Of a stretch of DNA of 50,000 nt, positions 1 through 11,199 are shown one piece after another. The stretch comes from Glandiceps talaboti (taxonomy: Eukaryota > Hemichordata > Enteropneusta > Spengelidae): NCBI RefSeq assembly GCF_964340395.1, contig NC_135568.1, forward strand, positions 18,289,276 to 18,339,275, read 5' to 3'. Each line of letters starts with the position of its first letter. Position 1 is the stretch's first letter. Below the pieces are notes generated by a model, which did not search any database, was not told the DNA's origin, and was given only the letters and a program-made list of their open reading frames with translations. A program made the translations under genes and the position numbers.

Positions 1-2913
1 TAATACGTACAGGATTGTAAAATACACTTGATACTCTCAGATAATACGTACAGAATAGTAAAATACACTTGATACTCTCAGATAATACGTACAGGATAGT
101 AAAATACACTTGATACTCTCAGATAATACGTACAGGATAGTAAAATACACTTGATACTCTCAGATAATACGTACAGGATTGTAAAATACACTTGATACTC
201 TCAAATAATACGTACAGGATAGTAAAATACACTTGATACTCTCAGATAATACGTACAGGATAGTAAAATACACCTGATACTCTCAGATAATACGTACAGG
301 ATAGTAAAATACACCTGATACTCTCAGATAATACGTACAGGATAGTAAAATACACCTGATACTCTCAGATAATACGTACAGGATAGTAAAATACACTTGA
401 TACTCTCAAATAATACGTACAGGATAGTAAAATACACTTGATACTCTCAGATAATACGTACAGGATAGTAAAATACACTTGATACTCTCAAATAATACGT
501 ACAGGATAGTAAAATACACTTGATACTCTCAGATAATACGTACAGGATAGTAAAATACACCTGATACTCTCAGATAATACGTACAGGATAGTAAAATACA
601 CTCGATACTCTCAGATAATACGTACAGGATAGTAAAATACACCTGATACTCTCAGACAATACGTACAGAATAGTAAAATACACTTGATACTCTCAGATAA
701 TACGTACAGGATAGTAAAATACACTTGATACTCTCAGATAATACGTACAGAATAGTAAAATACACTTGATACTCTCAGATAATACGTACAGGATAGTAAA
801 ATACACTTGATACTCTCAGATAATACGTACAGGATAGTAAAATACACTTGATACTCTCAGATAATACGTACAGGATAGTAAAATACACTTGATACTCTCA
901 GATAATACGTACAGGATAGTAAAATACACTTGATACTCTCAGATAATACGTACAGGATAGTAAAATACACTTGATACTCTCAGATAATACGTACAGGATA
1001 GTAAAATACACTTGATACTCTCAGATAATACGTACAGGATAGTAAAATACACCTGATACTCTCAGATAATACGTACAGGATAGTAAAATACACCTGATAT
1101 TCTCAGATAATACGTACAGGATAGTAAAATACACCTGATACTCTCAGATAATAGGTACAGGATAGTAAAATACACCTGATATTCTCAGATAATACGTACA
1201 GGATAGTAAAATACACCTGATATTCTCAGATAATACGTACAGGATAGTAAAATAATACGTACAGGATAGTAAAATACACTTGATACTCTCAGATAATACG
1301 TACAGGATAGTAAAATACACTTGATACTCTCAGATAATACGTACAGGATAGTAAAATACACTTGATACTCTCAGATAATACGTACAGGATAGTAAAATAC
1401 ACTTGATACTCTCAGATAATACGTACAGGATAGTAAAATACACCTGATACTCTCAAATAATACGTACAGGATAGTAAAATACACTTGATACTCTCAGATA
1501 ATACGTACAGGATAGTAAAATACACTTGATACTCTCAGATAATACGTACAGGATAGTAATACACTTGATACTCTCAGATAATACGTACAGAATAGTAAAA
1601 TACACTTGATACTCTCAGATAATACGTACAGGATAGTAAAATACACCTGATACTCTCAAATAATACGTACAGGATAGTAAAATACACTTGATACTCTCAG
1701 ATAATACGTACAGGATAGTAAAATACACTTGATACTCTCAGATAATACGTACAGGATAGTAAAATACACTTGATACTCTCAAATAATACGTACAGGATAG
1801 TAAAATACGCTTGATACTCTCAGATAATACGTACAGGATAGTAAAATACACTTGATACTCTCAGATAATACGTACAGGATAGTAAAATACACTTGATACT
1901 CTCAGATAATACGTACAGGATAGTAAAATACACCTGATACTCTCAGATAATACGTACAGGATAGTAAAATACACCTGATACTCTTAGATAATACGTACAG
2001 GATAGTAAAATACACTTGATACTCTCAGATAATACGTACAGGATAGTAAAATACACTTGATACTCTCAGATAATACGTACAGGATAGTAAAATACACTTG
2101 ATACTCTCAAATAATACGTACAGGATAGTAAAATACGCTTGATACTCTCAGATAATACGTACAGGATAGTAAAATACACTTGATACTCTCAGATAATACG
2201 TACAGGATAGTAAAATACACCTGATACTCTCAGATAATACGTACAGGATAGTAAAATACACTTGATACTCTCAGATAATACGTACAGGATAGTAAAATAC
2301 ACTTGATACTCGCAGATAATACGTACAGGATAGTAAAATACACCTGATACTCTCAGATAACACGTACAGGATAGTAAAATACGCTTGATACTCTCAGATA
2401 ATACGTACAGGATAGTAAAATACACTTGATACTCTCAAATAATACGTACAGGATAGTAAAATACACTTGATACTCTCAGATAATACGTACAGGATAGTAA
2501 AATACACTTGCTACTCTCAGATAATACGTACAGAATAGTAAAATACACCTGATATTCTCAGATAATACGTACAGGATAGTAAAATACACCTGATACTCTC
2601 AGATAATACGTACAGGATAGTAAAATACACTTGATACTCTCAGATAATACGTACAGAATAGTAAAATACACCTGATATTCTCAGATAATACGTACAGGAT
2701 AGTAAAATACACCTGATACTCTCAGATAATACGTACAGGATAGTAAAATACACTTGATACTCTCAGATAATACGTACAGGATAGTAAAATACACTTGATA
2801 CTCTCAGATAATACGTACAGGATAGTAAAATACACTTGATACTCGCAGATAATACGTACACGATAGTAAAATATACTTGCTACTCTCATCAGATAATACG
2901 TACTGCAGAGTAA
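1..2913. repeat. 41-bp minisatellite array, about 70 copies, open at the left edge
   Basis: Tandem copies of a 41-bp unit containing TAATACGTACAGGATAG and AAATACACTTGATACTCTCA. Copies differ at a few sites (CACTTG/CACCTG, CAGGATAG/CAGAATAG, TCTCAG/TCTCAA). A shortened unit lies near 1240-1262 and a 2-bp deletion near 1558. A 3-unit (123-bp) block starting near 2531 recurs at 2654. The last degenerate copies end near 2913 with CTCATCAGATAATACG. The array starts at base 1, so its full length is unknown. Small minus-strand open frames here are repeat artefacts. Confidence 0.97.
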
Positions 2914-3207
2914 ATTCCTTAAAGCTTTACTAAGTGTATGGTTTGATATTTGATGTCTCTACTATTTAGTGGCCTTCAACTTGCCTCATTTTCAAGAAAG
3001 TGTTCATCATTGGAAGCGGTCTTTCCGAACCAATAGCCATCATGGTTATAATGTCTTTCTCCAAAATTAAGATTGAAGGGGGGGGGGGGCGAATGGCTGG
3101 CTCAGTAACTCCCAGTATAGATTATGTAGAGCTCATTATAAAATATGTCCTTAAAAAAGATATACATGCCTGAAGCTTCACTCTCACATCCTGGGTACTT
3201 TCGCTAC
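2914..3207. other. Unannotated spacer
   Basis: No coding signal. It holds an 11-base G run near 3079-3089 and otherwise unique AT-rich DNA between the first minisatellite and a degraded DNA element. Confidence 0.6.
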
Positions 3208-3317
3208 GTGACCAGTCAGTTTCTTCGGCCTAGAGGTCACACTTCGCTACGTGACCAGTGTTACTTCGGCCTAGGGGGCACAAGTTGATAGCCCTCCCCA
3301 TAGGGCTAACACAAATT

Positions 3318-3420
3318 CAGTCTCTGTCTATTTGTCTCTGTCTCTCTGTGTATGTATCTCTGTCTCTGCCCCTCTGTCCGCCTGTCTGTCGGTCTGTCTG
3401 TCTCTCTCCCCCTCCCTGTA
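3318..3420 (+). repeat. TCTG/TC-rich simple sequence
   Basis: Imperfect run of CTGT, CTCT and CTGC tetramers inside the degraded element. The overlapping 80-residue open frame is low-complexity and not a gene. Confidence 0.8.
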
Positions 3421-4091
3421 TAAGCCAAAACAGATTGACACTATATCACATATTTAAAAAACATTATGACCCCTCTCCGTTAGTATTTGTAACATTATGA
3501 CCCCTCCCTGTTAGTATTTGTAACATTATGACCCCTCCCTGTTAGCATTTGTAACATTATGACCCCTCCCTGTTAGCATTTGTATATAAGTATTTCATCA
3601 TGACTTGTAGAGTAGACTAGTACTTTATGACAATGTCTTATAAGTCTCTTACAAAACACCACTAGTACATCATCCATCATGTGATTAGCAATTAATATTC
3701 ATACATAGTAGAAATAATCATACATAAAGTTTAATAGCATCTTCCATTCAGCTGGAGAGGGGGTCGTAGGGGTCTCCGCCTAGAAGCTCTTGACAATTTA
3801 GGTTATCCATAGCCTTTTAGTTAATAATCTCACTGATTCGAAAAACTACATTTAATGTATAGATACAATTTTAAGAGTATTTATATGATATATACAGTAA
3901 CTAGCATGGTAGGTAGGTAATACATGTATGTATAGTTTGAACATCACTTTAGGTGAAGTAATAGATAAAGAACATAGGTCAGAAATGGGGGATGAGATTA
4001 AAATACCACAGTTTAGACACGAATTGTTCTTCCTGGCTGTTCTTCTATCACAATCGATAACACAGTGATTCCTCCCGCTGTACCCCCTCCA

Positions 4092-4092
<1 letters not shown>

Positions 4093-4148
<56 letters not shown>

Positions 4149-4153
4149 CACAC

Positions 4154-4186
<33 letters not shown>

Positions 4187-4187
4187 A
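4093..4187 (+). repeat. (CA)n microsatellite with a CG-rich interruption
   Basis: About 47 CA dinucleotides, broken by a (CG)4 run near 4161-4169. It lies in the right part of the degraded element, where the other copy has an unexpanded TCCACAATTT. Confidence 0.97.
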
Positions 4188-4259
4188 TTTCTAAAACAGG
4201 AAGACCCCCTTAATTCCAATTTCAAAGGGAGAGTGAACCCTTCCCCTAGAAACGGTCCC

Positions 4260-4622
4260 GAAATTGTCTGTTAATATAACAGTCTGACACCAGAGTCTGA
4301 CCGTTGTTGTCTATTTGGAAGTAAAATGCGTCATCGATACTTAGAATGTCCTGAAAGGGCAAAGGCCCACGAACAGAGAAAGATGAAACCAGTAAACATA
4401 ATACTGACATCAAAACCTATAGCATCCTTGGTGTAGTACGTACGTCATAAATAAATCAGTAACATACTGTGTGTCCATGAATGGCCTCCATGTGAAATGT
4501 ATAGTGATGGAATAGACACTGGTCTCTCGCCAGAACTTGGAGGTTTTTTAATGAAGTCCTTGAACCATCTCTAATTTAATTTTTTCACTTGAATTAACGT
4601 TTGGGTTTGTCATACAGATTAC
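4260..4622. other. Unannotated spacer
   Basis: AT-rich unique sequence with no open frame of interest, lying between the degraded element and the 23-bp minisatellite. Confidence 0.6.
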
Positions 4623-5977
4623 TAATGTACCGATGTCAGTCCTGCTGAAGTACCGATGTCAGTCCTGCTAAAGTACCGATGCCAGTCCTGTTAAAGTACC
4701 GATGTCAGTCCTGCTAAAGTACCGATGTCAGTCCTGCTAAAGTACCGATGTCAGTCCTGCTAATGTACCGATGTCAGTCCTGCTAAAATACCGATGTCAG
4801 TCCTACTAAAGTACCGATGTCAGTCCTGCTAATGTACCGATGTCAGTCCTGCTAAAGTACCGATGTCAGTCCTGCTAAAGTACCGATGTCAGTCCAGCTA
4901 AAGTACCGATGTCAGTCCTGCTAATGTACCGATGTCAGTCCTGCTAAAGTACCGATGTCAGTCCTGCTAAAGTACCGATGTCAGTCCTGCTAAAGTACCG
5001 ATGTCAGTCCTACTAAAGTACCGATGCCAGTCCTACTAAAGTACCGATGTCAGTCCTGCTAAAGTACCGATGTCAGTCCTGTTAAAGTACCGATGTCAGT
5101 CCTGCTAAAGTACCGATGCCAGTCCTACTAAAGTACCGATGTCAGTCCTACTAATGTATCGATGCCAGTCCTGCTAAAGTACCGATGCCAGTCCTGCTAA
5201 AGTACCAATGTCAGTCCTGCTAATGTACCGATGTCAGTCCTGCTAAAGTACCAATGTCAGTCCTGCTAATGTACCGATGTCAATACTGCTATAGTACCGA
5301 TGTCAGTCCTGGTAATGTACCGATGTGAGTACTGCTAATGTACCGATGTCAGTCCTGCTAAAGTACCGATGTCAGTCCTGCTAAAGTACCGATGTCAGTC
5401 CTGCTAATGTACCGATGTCAATACTGCTATAGTACCGATGTCAGTCCTGGTAATGTACCGATGTGAGTCCTGCTAATGTACCGATGTCAGTCCTGCTAAA
5501 GTACCGATGTCAGTCCTGCTAAAGTACCGATGCCAGTCCTGCTAAAGTACCGATGTCAGTCCTGCTAAAGTACCGATGTCAGTCCTGCTAATGTACCGAT
5601 GTCAGTCCTGCTAAAGTACCGATTTCAGTCCTGCTAAAGTACCGATGTCAGTCCTGCTAAAGTACCGATGTCAGTCCTGCTAAAGTACCGATGTCAGTCC
5701 TGCTAATGTACCGATGTCAGTCCTGCTAAAGTACCGATGTCAGTCCTGCTAAAGTACCGATGACAGTCCTGCTAAAGTACCGATGTCAGTCCTGCTAATG
5801 TACCGATGTCAATACTGCTATAGTACCGATGTCAGTCCTGCTAAAGTACCGATGTCAGTCCTGCTAAAGTACCGATGTCAGTCCTGCTAAATTACCGATG
5901 CCAGTCCTGCTAATGTACCGATGTCAGTCCTGCTAATGTACCGATGTCAGTCCTGCTAAAGTACCGATGTCAGTCCT
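4623..5977. repeat. 23-bp minisatellite array, about 59 copies
   Basis: The unit contains TACCGATGTCAGTCCTGCTA and ends AAG or ATG. A marked variant with CAATACTGCTATAG appears at 5281, 5419 and 5810. These spacings are 138 and 391 bp (6 and 17 units), so blocks have been copied as multi-unit segments. It codes for nothing convincing. Confidence 0.97.
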
Positions 5978-6659
5978 TGTACTAGTAGTAGCAATACAAA
6001 TCACATATGTCCTTCGCAGTTTGGAAATATCGCTAACGTTATTGTTGTTTATGTTCTGTTCTTATTACGTTTTAAGTGTTTGTAATTCACGTTTTTTTAG
6101 TTCGTGTTGTTCACAAAATCACTTAAGATGAATACTTCGAGACATCTTGCAAACGTTGTTGCAAGTATGGCTCTATAGTGATCAATTCTAAATACTAGGG
6201 GACTCAAAGATTTCAAGCAACCAAATAAAATCGCAAACTAACTGGCAAACAGGCTAGCCGTATTTCAGAAAACTCAAGGCATACCAGCAGATGAAACGGA
6301 TTTATTTGTGGTTAAGTCATGGTAAATGTCAGTTCTCAAACAGCTAAGTGTTTATCAGGAGGTGATAACTAGTGCAAGGAATAGCAACCTTGACATAAAG
6401 AAGTGATGTGAGACTCAGGTGGAAAGACAAACTCATATTGCTTCAGACAGAACCGGATGATTCACGATGCATTCCTTTTAATGCACCCAATGAGAAACCT
6501 TATCTAATACGATCAATAACACACTTATAGCGACCCGGATGGTACGATCATTTTGGAAGGGGGCTGTGACGTCCAGGTTCTAAAAAAAAACCTGAAACTC
6601 TGGAGGGATTCAGTGTCATAATTCAACGAGATTCTGGATCAGTATAACTTGATAAATAT
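5978..6659. other. Unannotated spacer
   Basis: Unique AT-rich sequence. Short frames are broken in all phases, and I find no RNA gene or recognisable transposon. Confidence 0.55.
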
Positions 6660-6850
6660 ATATGGAGGATAACACATGGAGACACAACACATTTCACATG
6701 ACGGATAAACCGACCTATCATACTTGGATGATAACACATGGAGACACAACACATTTCACATGGCGGATAAACCGAACTATCATACTTGGATGATAACACA
6801 TGGAGACACAACACATTTAACATGACGGATAAACCGACCCGGCTATCATA
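6660..6850. repeat. 62-bp tandem repeat, three copies
   Basis: GATAACACATGGAGACACAA begins at 6668, 6730 and 6792, exactly 62 bp apart. The third copy gains a few bases before TATCATACTTG. The 66-residue minus frame across it is a by-product of the repeat. Confidence 0.95.
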
Positions 6851-7295
6851 CTTGATAACGATACTTAACAGTAGATTTGACTACTCATCAATGTTTCAAC
6901 AGCTTACAAACTACACACAAATCCATCAGATGTATGTGTTATATGTTTATATTATTTTCCCCGACCTAAGGGGCGTCGTTGCATTTAGGGGTCATCATGT
7001 TTTTGCGTCATTCTGTTTTGAAAAATTTGAATAAAGAGCCACCGTGTTTTGGATTGCGATGAGGGAACACTTTATTTCTACGATGACGTCATAGCCTTGT
7101 ATGAACTATGGTATCCTTATTGTCCCCAATCTTTAGGGAATCGTCAGTATCTTCACATCCGAATGCGAATACTCCACAAACACTAACACTTGCACAGTAT
7201 TAGGGAAAGTGGTGTCCCAGTGCTGACCTTGTCGGCGCAATCGTTTAATGCAAAATTAGAAAGCAAGATACATGGCATCGACGTAAAGTAATCGT
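6851..7295. other. Unannotated spacer, possible 3' flank of the minus-strand gene
   Basis: No coding signal. A second AATAAA on the minus strand (7074-7069) lies here, downstream of the candidate terminal exon at 7539-8013. Confidence 0.45.
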
Positions 7296-7301
7296 TTTAT
7301 T
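7296..7301 (-). promoter_or_regulatory. Possible polyadenylation signal AATAAA
   Basis: AATAAA on the minus strand about 240 bases after the TAA that closes the candidate exon at 7539. Spacing and strand fit a 3' UTR end, but the hexamer is common in AT-rich DNA. Confidence 0.35.
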
Positions 7302-7538
7302 GGTCAGAATACGAAAACAAACTGCCGGCTTTCTTTAAACACAATAACAGAGACAAAAAAACACCTTACATTTAGGAAAAAGCACTCTGGAAACCTGTGC
7401 CCGATACCGTATTAGATATGCTTGCAAAGGTGACGGCCATCACCTTATCAATGTGAAAACTGAATGAACGTGGTTGGGTCAGCATGTCCTGCAAGTTCAT
7501 GAACCCACTTTGTCGCATAAATATAACTTTGAATGACA

Positions 7539-8013
7539 TTAGATGAACTGTTCTGTACAATAAGAAAAGTTATAAAAGAGCAACGTGAATGGCGTTAGCT
7601 GGAAGTGCAGATTCTCCCTTGGACTAAATGAAGTTTCTCCACTTCTTGAAGTAGTTATAATATTTTTGACGGTGTTGTCACTCTTTGAGGCTAGAAGATG
7701 ACTCGGTAACTTCTCGGCAAGCTTCAACAGTTCCGGGTTTGCTAAGAAAGCAGCGCCATCACCGGCCGCTTTCGTAACAGCTTCTTCCAGTTTTAGATAT
7801 GTAAATAGAATAACACTGTCACCGTACAAATCGTAACGACAGTGCAAATGCTTGGAGTTAAAACATTTCAACAAATTCGCTAGGCAAGCAGGTCGAATTT
7901 TAGAATATACACTACCAATTTTGAAAATTGTCTCCTTTACACACCAATCAACGTTGCCTCCGATTCTGCTGAGCAAGTCTGCTCTAGCTTTGTATGTGCT
8001 CTCAAGGCACCCA
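7539..8013 (-). CDS. Candidate terminal exon of an unidentified gene
   Basis: I do not recognise this protein. On the minus strand an acceptor-like CTCACAG precedes base 8013. The frame then stays open, reading GCLESTYKARADLLSRIGGN and on, to a TAA at 7541-7539: one base finishing a split codon plus 157 residues. It is not low-complexity, has several cysteines (CLES, DWCV, PACL, LKCF, HCRYD) and an amphipathic stretch (FLANPELLKLAEKLPSHLL). The open-frame start is not an ATG, so upstream exons are expected but not found. The 3' end is unsure: TTTTCTTATTGTACAG ending at 7549 is a good acceptor, so an intron may precede it and the coding end could shift to a frame ending at 7372. An AATAAA lies downstream. 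Confidence 0.4.
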
Positions 8014-8150
8014 CTGTGAGTATGGCTATTTTCAAAGCCGCCTTTATTTACTTACAGCCAGTGAGTGGGTGAGAGGAATCGAAGGATAATGTGTAAAATG
8101 TAATCATTCAGGGGAGGGGCACTTCAAATGAGAGAAAAATTAATTAATAC
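8014..8150. other. Unannotated spacer, upstream intron if the exon is real
   Basis: Short unique sequence between the candidate acceptor and the AATC microsatellite. Nothing recognisable. Confidence 0.4.

Positions 8151-8194
<44 letters not shown>
8151..8194 (+). repeat. (AATC)n microsatellite
   Basis: About eleven AATC tetramers, translating as SINQ repeats in a spurious frame. Confidence 0.97.
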
Positions 8195-8195
<1 letters not shown>

Positions 8196-9005
8196 TAGTA
8201 TGATGCCTTCACACAAATCATTTACTGTGGTGTTTGAGAAAACAGCAATGCCTTTAAATTCATCAATGTTGTGGCAGCGGTGGGATCGAGTCCTGACCGC
8301 TGATTCTATCCCTTTTCACGTCAAACAGCATTTAAACGTATACCCTTGTTTTTTTTCAATAATTGAACAGGGAGATGGTCATGTTTTAGAGAAAGGGAAG
8401 GGCCACTTTTCATAACGGAATCGGGGAGAGGATCACATTTTGACACACGTATATACACATCCATGTATGCTGTCATGTACACACAGGGTCGCATTTAGAA
8501 AACAGGCCTGTCACCTGCCAATATAGACAAATCAACAATGTTACGTACCCACAGCAATATATTGTAGCTCTACACTATAATAGGCTACGGCTCTGTTACA
8601 ACAATGTTTCATCTTTGCTGTCACATACCTGTACAACAGGAATGCGAATGCTACAAGGTCTGCACAGGACCTGATACAGGGACGAAATTCTAGTGTATGT
8701 GTCTCAGCATTTGGAAATAGAGTCTATAACCAAATATATAATTCAATATTTTGAACATAGCAGGTGTTTTGGAGGGAATAGTTATAAATTGTAAATAAAT
8801 TTACATTCATTTTAATACTTAAAAGTCAACATAATGTACAATATTGATAAAAACAGCCATATAAGCACACATGCAATAGACGACACTGAGTGCTGTACAG
8901 CCGTTGGTGGCGTACTAATAATCTTCACCATACACTCGACTATTTGAGATGATTGATTCCTTTCGCTTTGACAAAAAAAAGCTTGCGAGCGAACTGCAAC
9001 GTTTC
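8195..9005. other. Unannotated spacer
   Basis: Unique sequence with no supported gene. A tRNA B-box-like GGGATCGAGTCC near 8281 has no cloverleaf around it. Confidence 0.5.
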
Positions 9006-9140
9006 ATTACGTATAGGCTGCTTTCGCAAACATCTCCAGGGGGGTTGGGAGAATTAAAGGGTATTTGAACATTTTTGGGGTATGTTGGGGAGGGGTACCT
9101 TAACAAATGTTGAATAAAAGAGGGGGGGGGTACTTGAAAA
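9006..9140. repeat. G-rich dispersed repeat, copy 1
   Basis: Contains GGGTATTTGAACATTTTTGG, then TGTTGGGGAGGGG and later GGGGGTACTTGAAAATATG. These resemble GGGGTACTTGTAAACATTTT and GTGTGGAGGGGAG at 13735-13775. Similarity is partial and judged by eye, so the limits are approximate. Confidence 0.35.
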
Positions 9141-9173
9141 TATGTCAATTGCCCAGCTGCTTCATTGTATGAC

Positions 9174-11095
9174 AACGATTGATATACACGTATTTAGAAA
9201 GACGATTGATAGAGACACATTTAGAAAGACGATTGATAGAAACACATTTAGAAAGACGATTAATAGAGACACATTTAGAAAGACGATTGATAGAAACACA
9301 ATTAGAAAGACGATTAATAGAGACACATTTAAAATGACGATTGATAGAGACACATTTAGAAAGACGATTAATAGAGACACATTTAAAATGACGATTGCTA
9401 GAGACATATTTAGAAAGACGATTGATAGAGACACATTAAGAATAACGATTGATAGAGACACATTTAGAATAACGATTGATAGAGACACATTTAGAAAGAC
9501 GATTTATAGAGACACATTTAGAAAGACGATTATTAGAGACATTTAGAAAGACGATTGGTAGAGACACATTTAGAAAGACGATTGATAGAGACACATTTAG
9601 AGTGATGATTGATAGAGACACATTTAGAGTGATGATTGATAGAGACACAATTAGAATGACGATTGATAGAGACACATTTAGAAAGACGATTGATAGAGAC
9701 ACATTTAGAAAGACGATTATTAGAGTCAAATTTAGAAAGACGATTGGTAGAGACACATTTAGAATGACGATTGGTAGAGACACATTTAGAATGACGATTG
9801 ATAGAGACACATTTAGAAAGACAATTGATAGAGACACATTTAGAAAGACGATTGATAGAGACACATTTAGAAAGACGATTGATAGAGACACATTTAGAAT
9901 GACGATTGGTAGAGACACATTTAGAAAGACGATTATTAGAGACAAATTTAGAAAGACGATTGGTAGAGACACATTTAGAATGACGATTGATAGAGACACA
10001 TTTAGAAAGACGATTGATAGAGACACATTTAGAAAGACAATTGATAGAGACACATTTAGAAAGACGATTGATAGAGACACATTTAGAAAGACGATTGATA
10101 GAGACACATTTAGAAAGACGATTGATAGAGACACATTTAGAAAGACGATTATTAGAGACATTTAGAAAGACGATTGATAGAGACACATTTAGAAAGACGA
10201 TTGATAGAGACACATTTAGAAAGACGATTATTAGAGACATTTAGAAAGACGATTGGTAGAGACACATTTAGAATGACGATTGATAGAGACACATTTAGAA
10301 AGATGATTGATAGAGACACATTTAGAAAGACGATTGATAGAGACACATTTAGAAAGACGATTATTAGAGACATTTAGAAAGACGATTGGTAGAGACACAT
10401 TTAGAATGACGATTGATAGAGACACATTTAGAAAGATGATTGATAGAGACACAATTAGAATGACGATTGATAGAGACACATTTAGAAAGACGATTGATAG
10501 AGACACATTTAGAAAGACGATTATTAGAGACAAATTTAGAAAGACGATTGGTAGAGACACATTTAGAATGACGATTGGTAGAGACACATTTAGAATGACG
10601 ATTGATAGAGACACACTTAGAATGAGTATTGGTAGAGACACATTTAAAATGACGATTGATAGAGACACATTTAGAAAGACGATTGATAGAGACACATTTA
10701 GAAAGACGATTGATAGATCTAGAGACACATTTAGAATGAGTATTGGTAGAGACACACTTAGAATGAGTATTGGTAGAGACACATTTAGAAAGACAATTGA
10801 TAGAGACACATTTAGAAAGACAATTGATAGAGACACATTTAGAAAGACAATTGATAGAGACACATTTAGAAAGACAATTGATAGAGACACATTTAGAAAG
10901 ACGATTGATAGAGACACATTTAGAATGACGATTGATAGAGACACATTTAGAAAGACAATTGAGAGAGACACATTTAGAAAGACGGTTGATAGAGACACAT
11001 TTAGAAAGACAATTGAGAGAGACACATTTAGAAAGACGATTGATAGAGACACATTTAGAAAGACGATTGATAGAGACACATTTAGAAAGACGAGT
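9174..11095. repeat. 27-bp minisatellite array, about 70 copies, open on both strands
   Basis: The unit contains GATTGATAGAGACACATTTA and GAAAGAC. Because 27 is a multiple of three, it translates as a 9-residue repeat (RDTFRKTID on plus, NVSLSIVFL on minus), giving open frames of up to 282 residues. A 2-bp-short unit (ATTAGAGACATTTAG) recurs near 9536, 10156, 10235 and 10368 and breaks the frame each time. Open frames on both strands and shared stops argue against a protein. Variants such as GGTAGAG, GTGATG and GAGTATT mark multi-unit blocks. Confidence 0.96.
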
Positions 11096-11199
11096 GGTAT
11101 TCAAATCAAATTTTAAAAAATAATTCTGATATATGGTGCAGCTCATTTCCAAACTATCCATGAAGTGCAAACAATTAAAATATGTCAGTATTATTTTTG
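11096..11199. other. Short spacer between two minisatellites
   Basis: About 100 bases of AT-rich unique DNA separate the 27-bp and 35-bp arrays. No feature seen. Confidence 0.6.

Larger units (their letters stand above)
3208..4259 (+). mobile_element. Degraded copy of the TTA-flanked inverted-repeat element
   Basis: This stretch follows the same order of blocks as the better copy at 15330-17258. It has a left end resembling GACCAGTCAGTTTCTTCGGCC, a zone of repeated ATGACCCCTCC, and a module with GGGTCGTAGGGGTCTCC near 3760-3870. Then come a shared GGTAATACATGTATGTATAG block near 3917 and a right end ending in AGAAACGGTCCC, which looks like the other copy's AGAAACTGACCGGTCCC with five bases lost. 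The left end is also partly duplicated (3200-3277). No transposase frame is visible. Class assignment rests on the better copy. Confidence 0.6.

Noticed and set aside
8270-8320. tRNA or SINE head, from B-box-like GGGATCGAGTCC
   Set aside because: No A box at the right distance and no acceptor stem.
9436-11170. Long open frames of 229-282 residues on both strands
   Set aside because: They are translations of the 27-bp repeat. Both strands and several frames are open, and the frames break wherever the 2-bp-short unit occurs.
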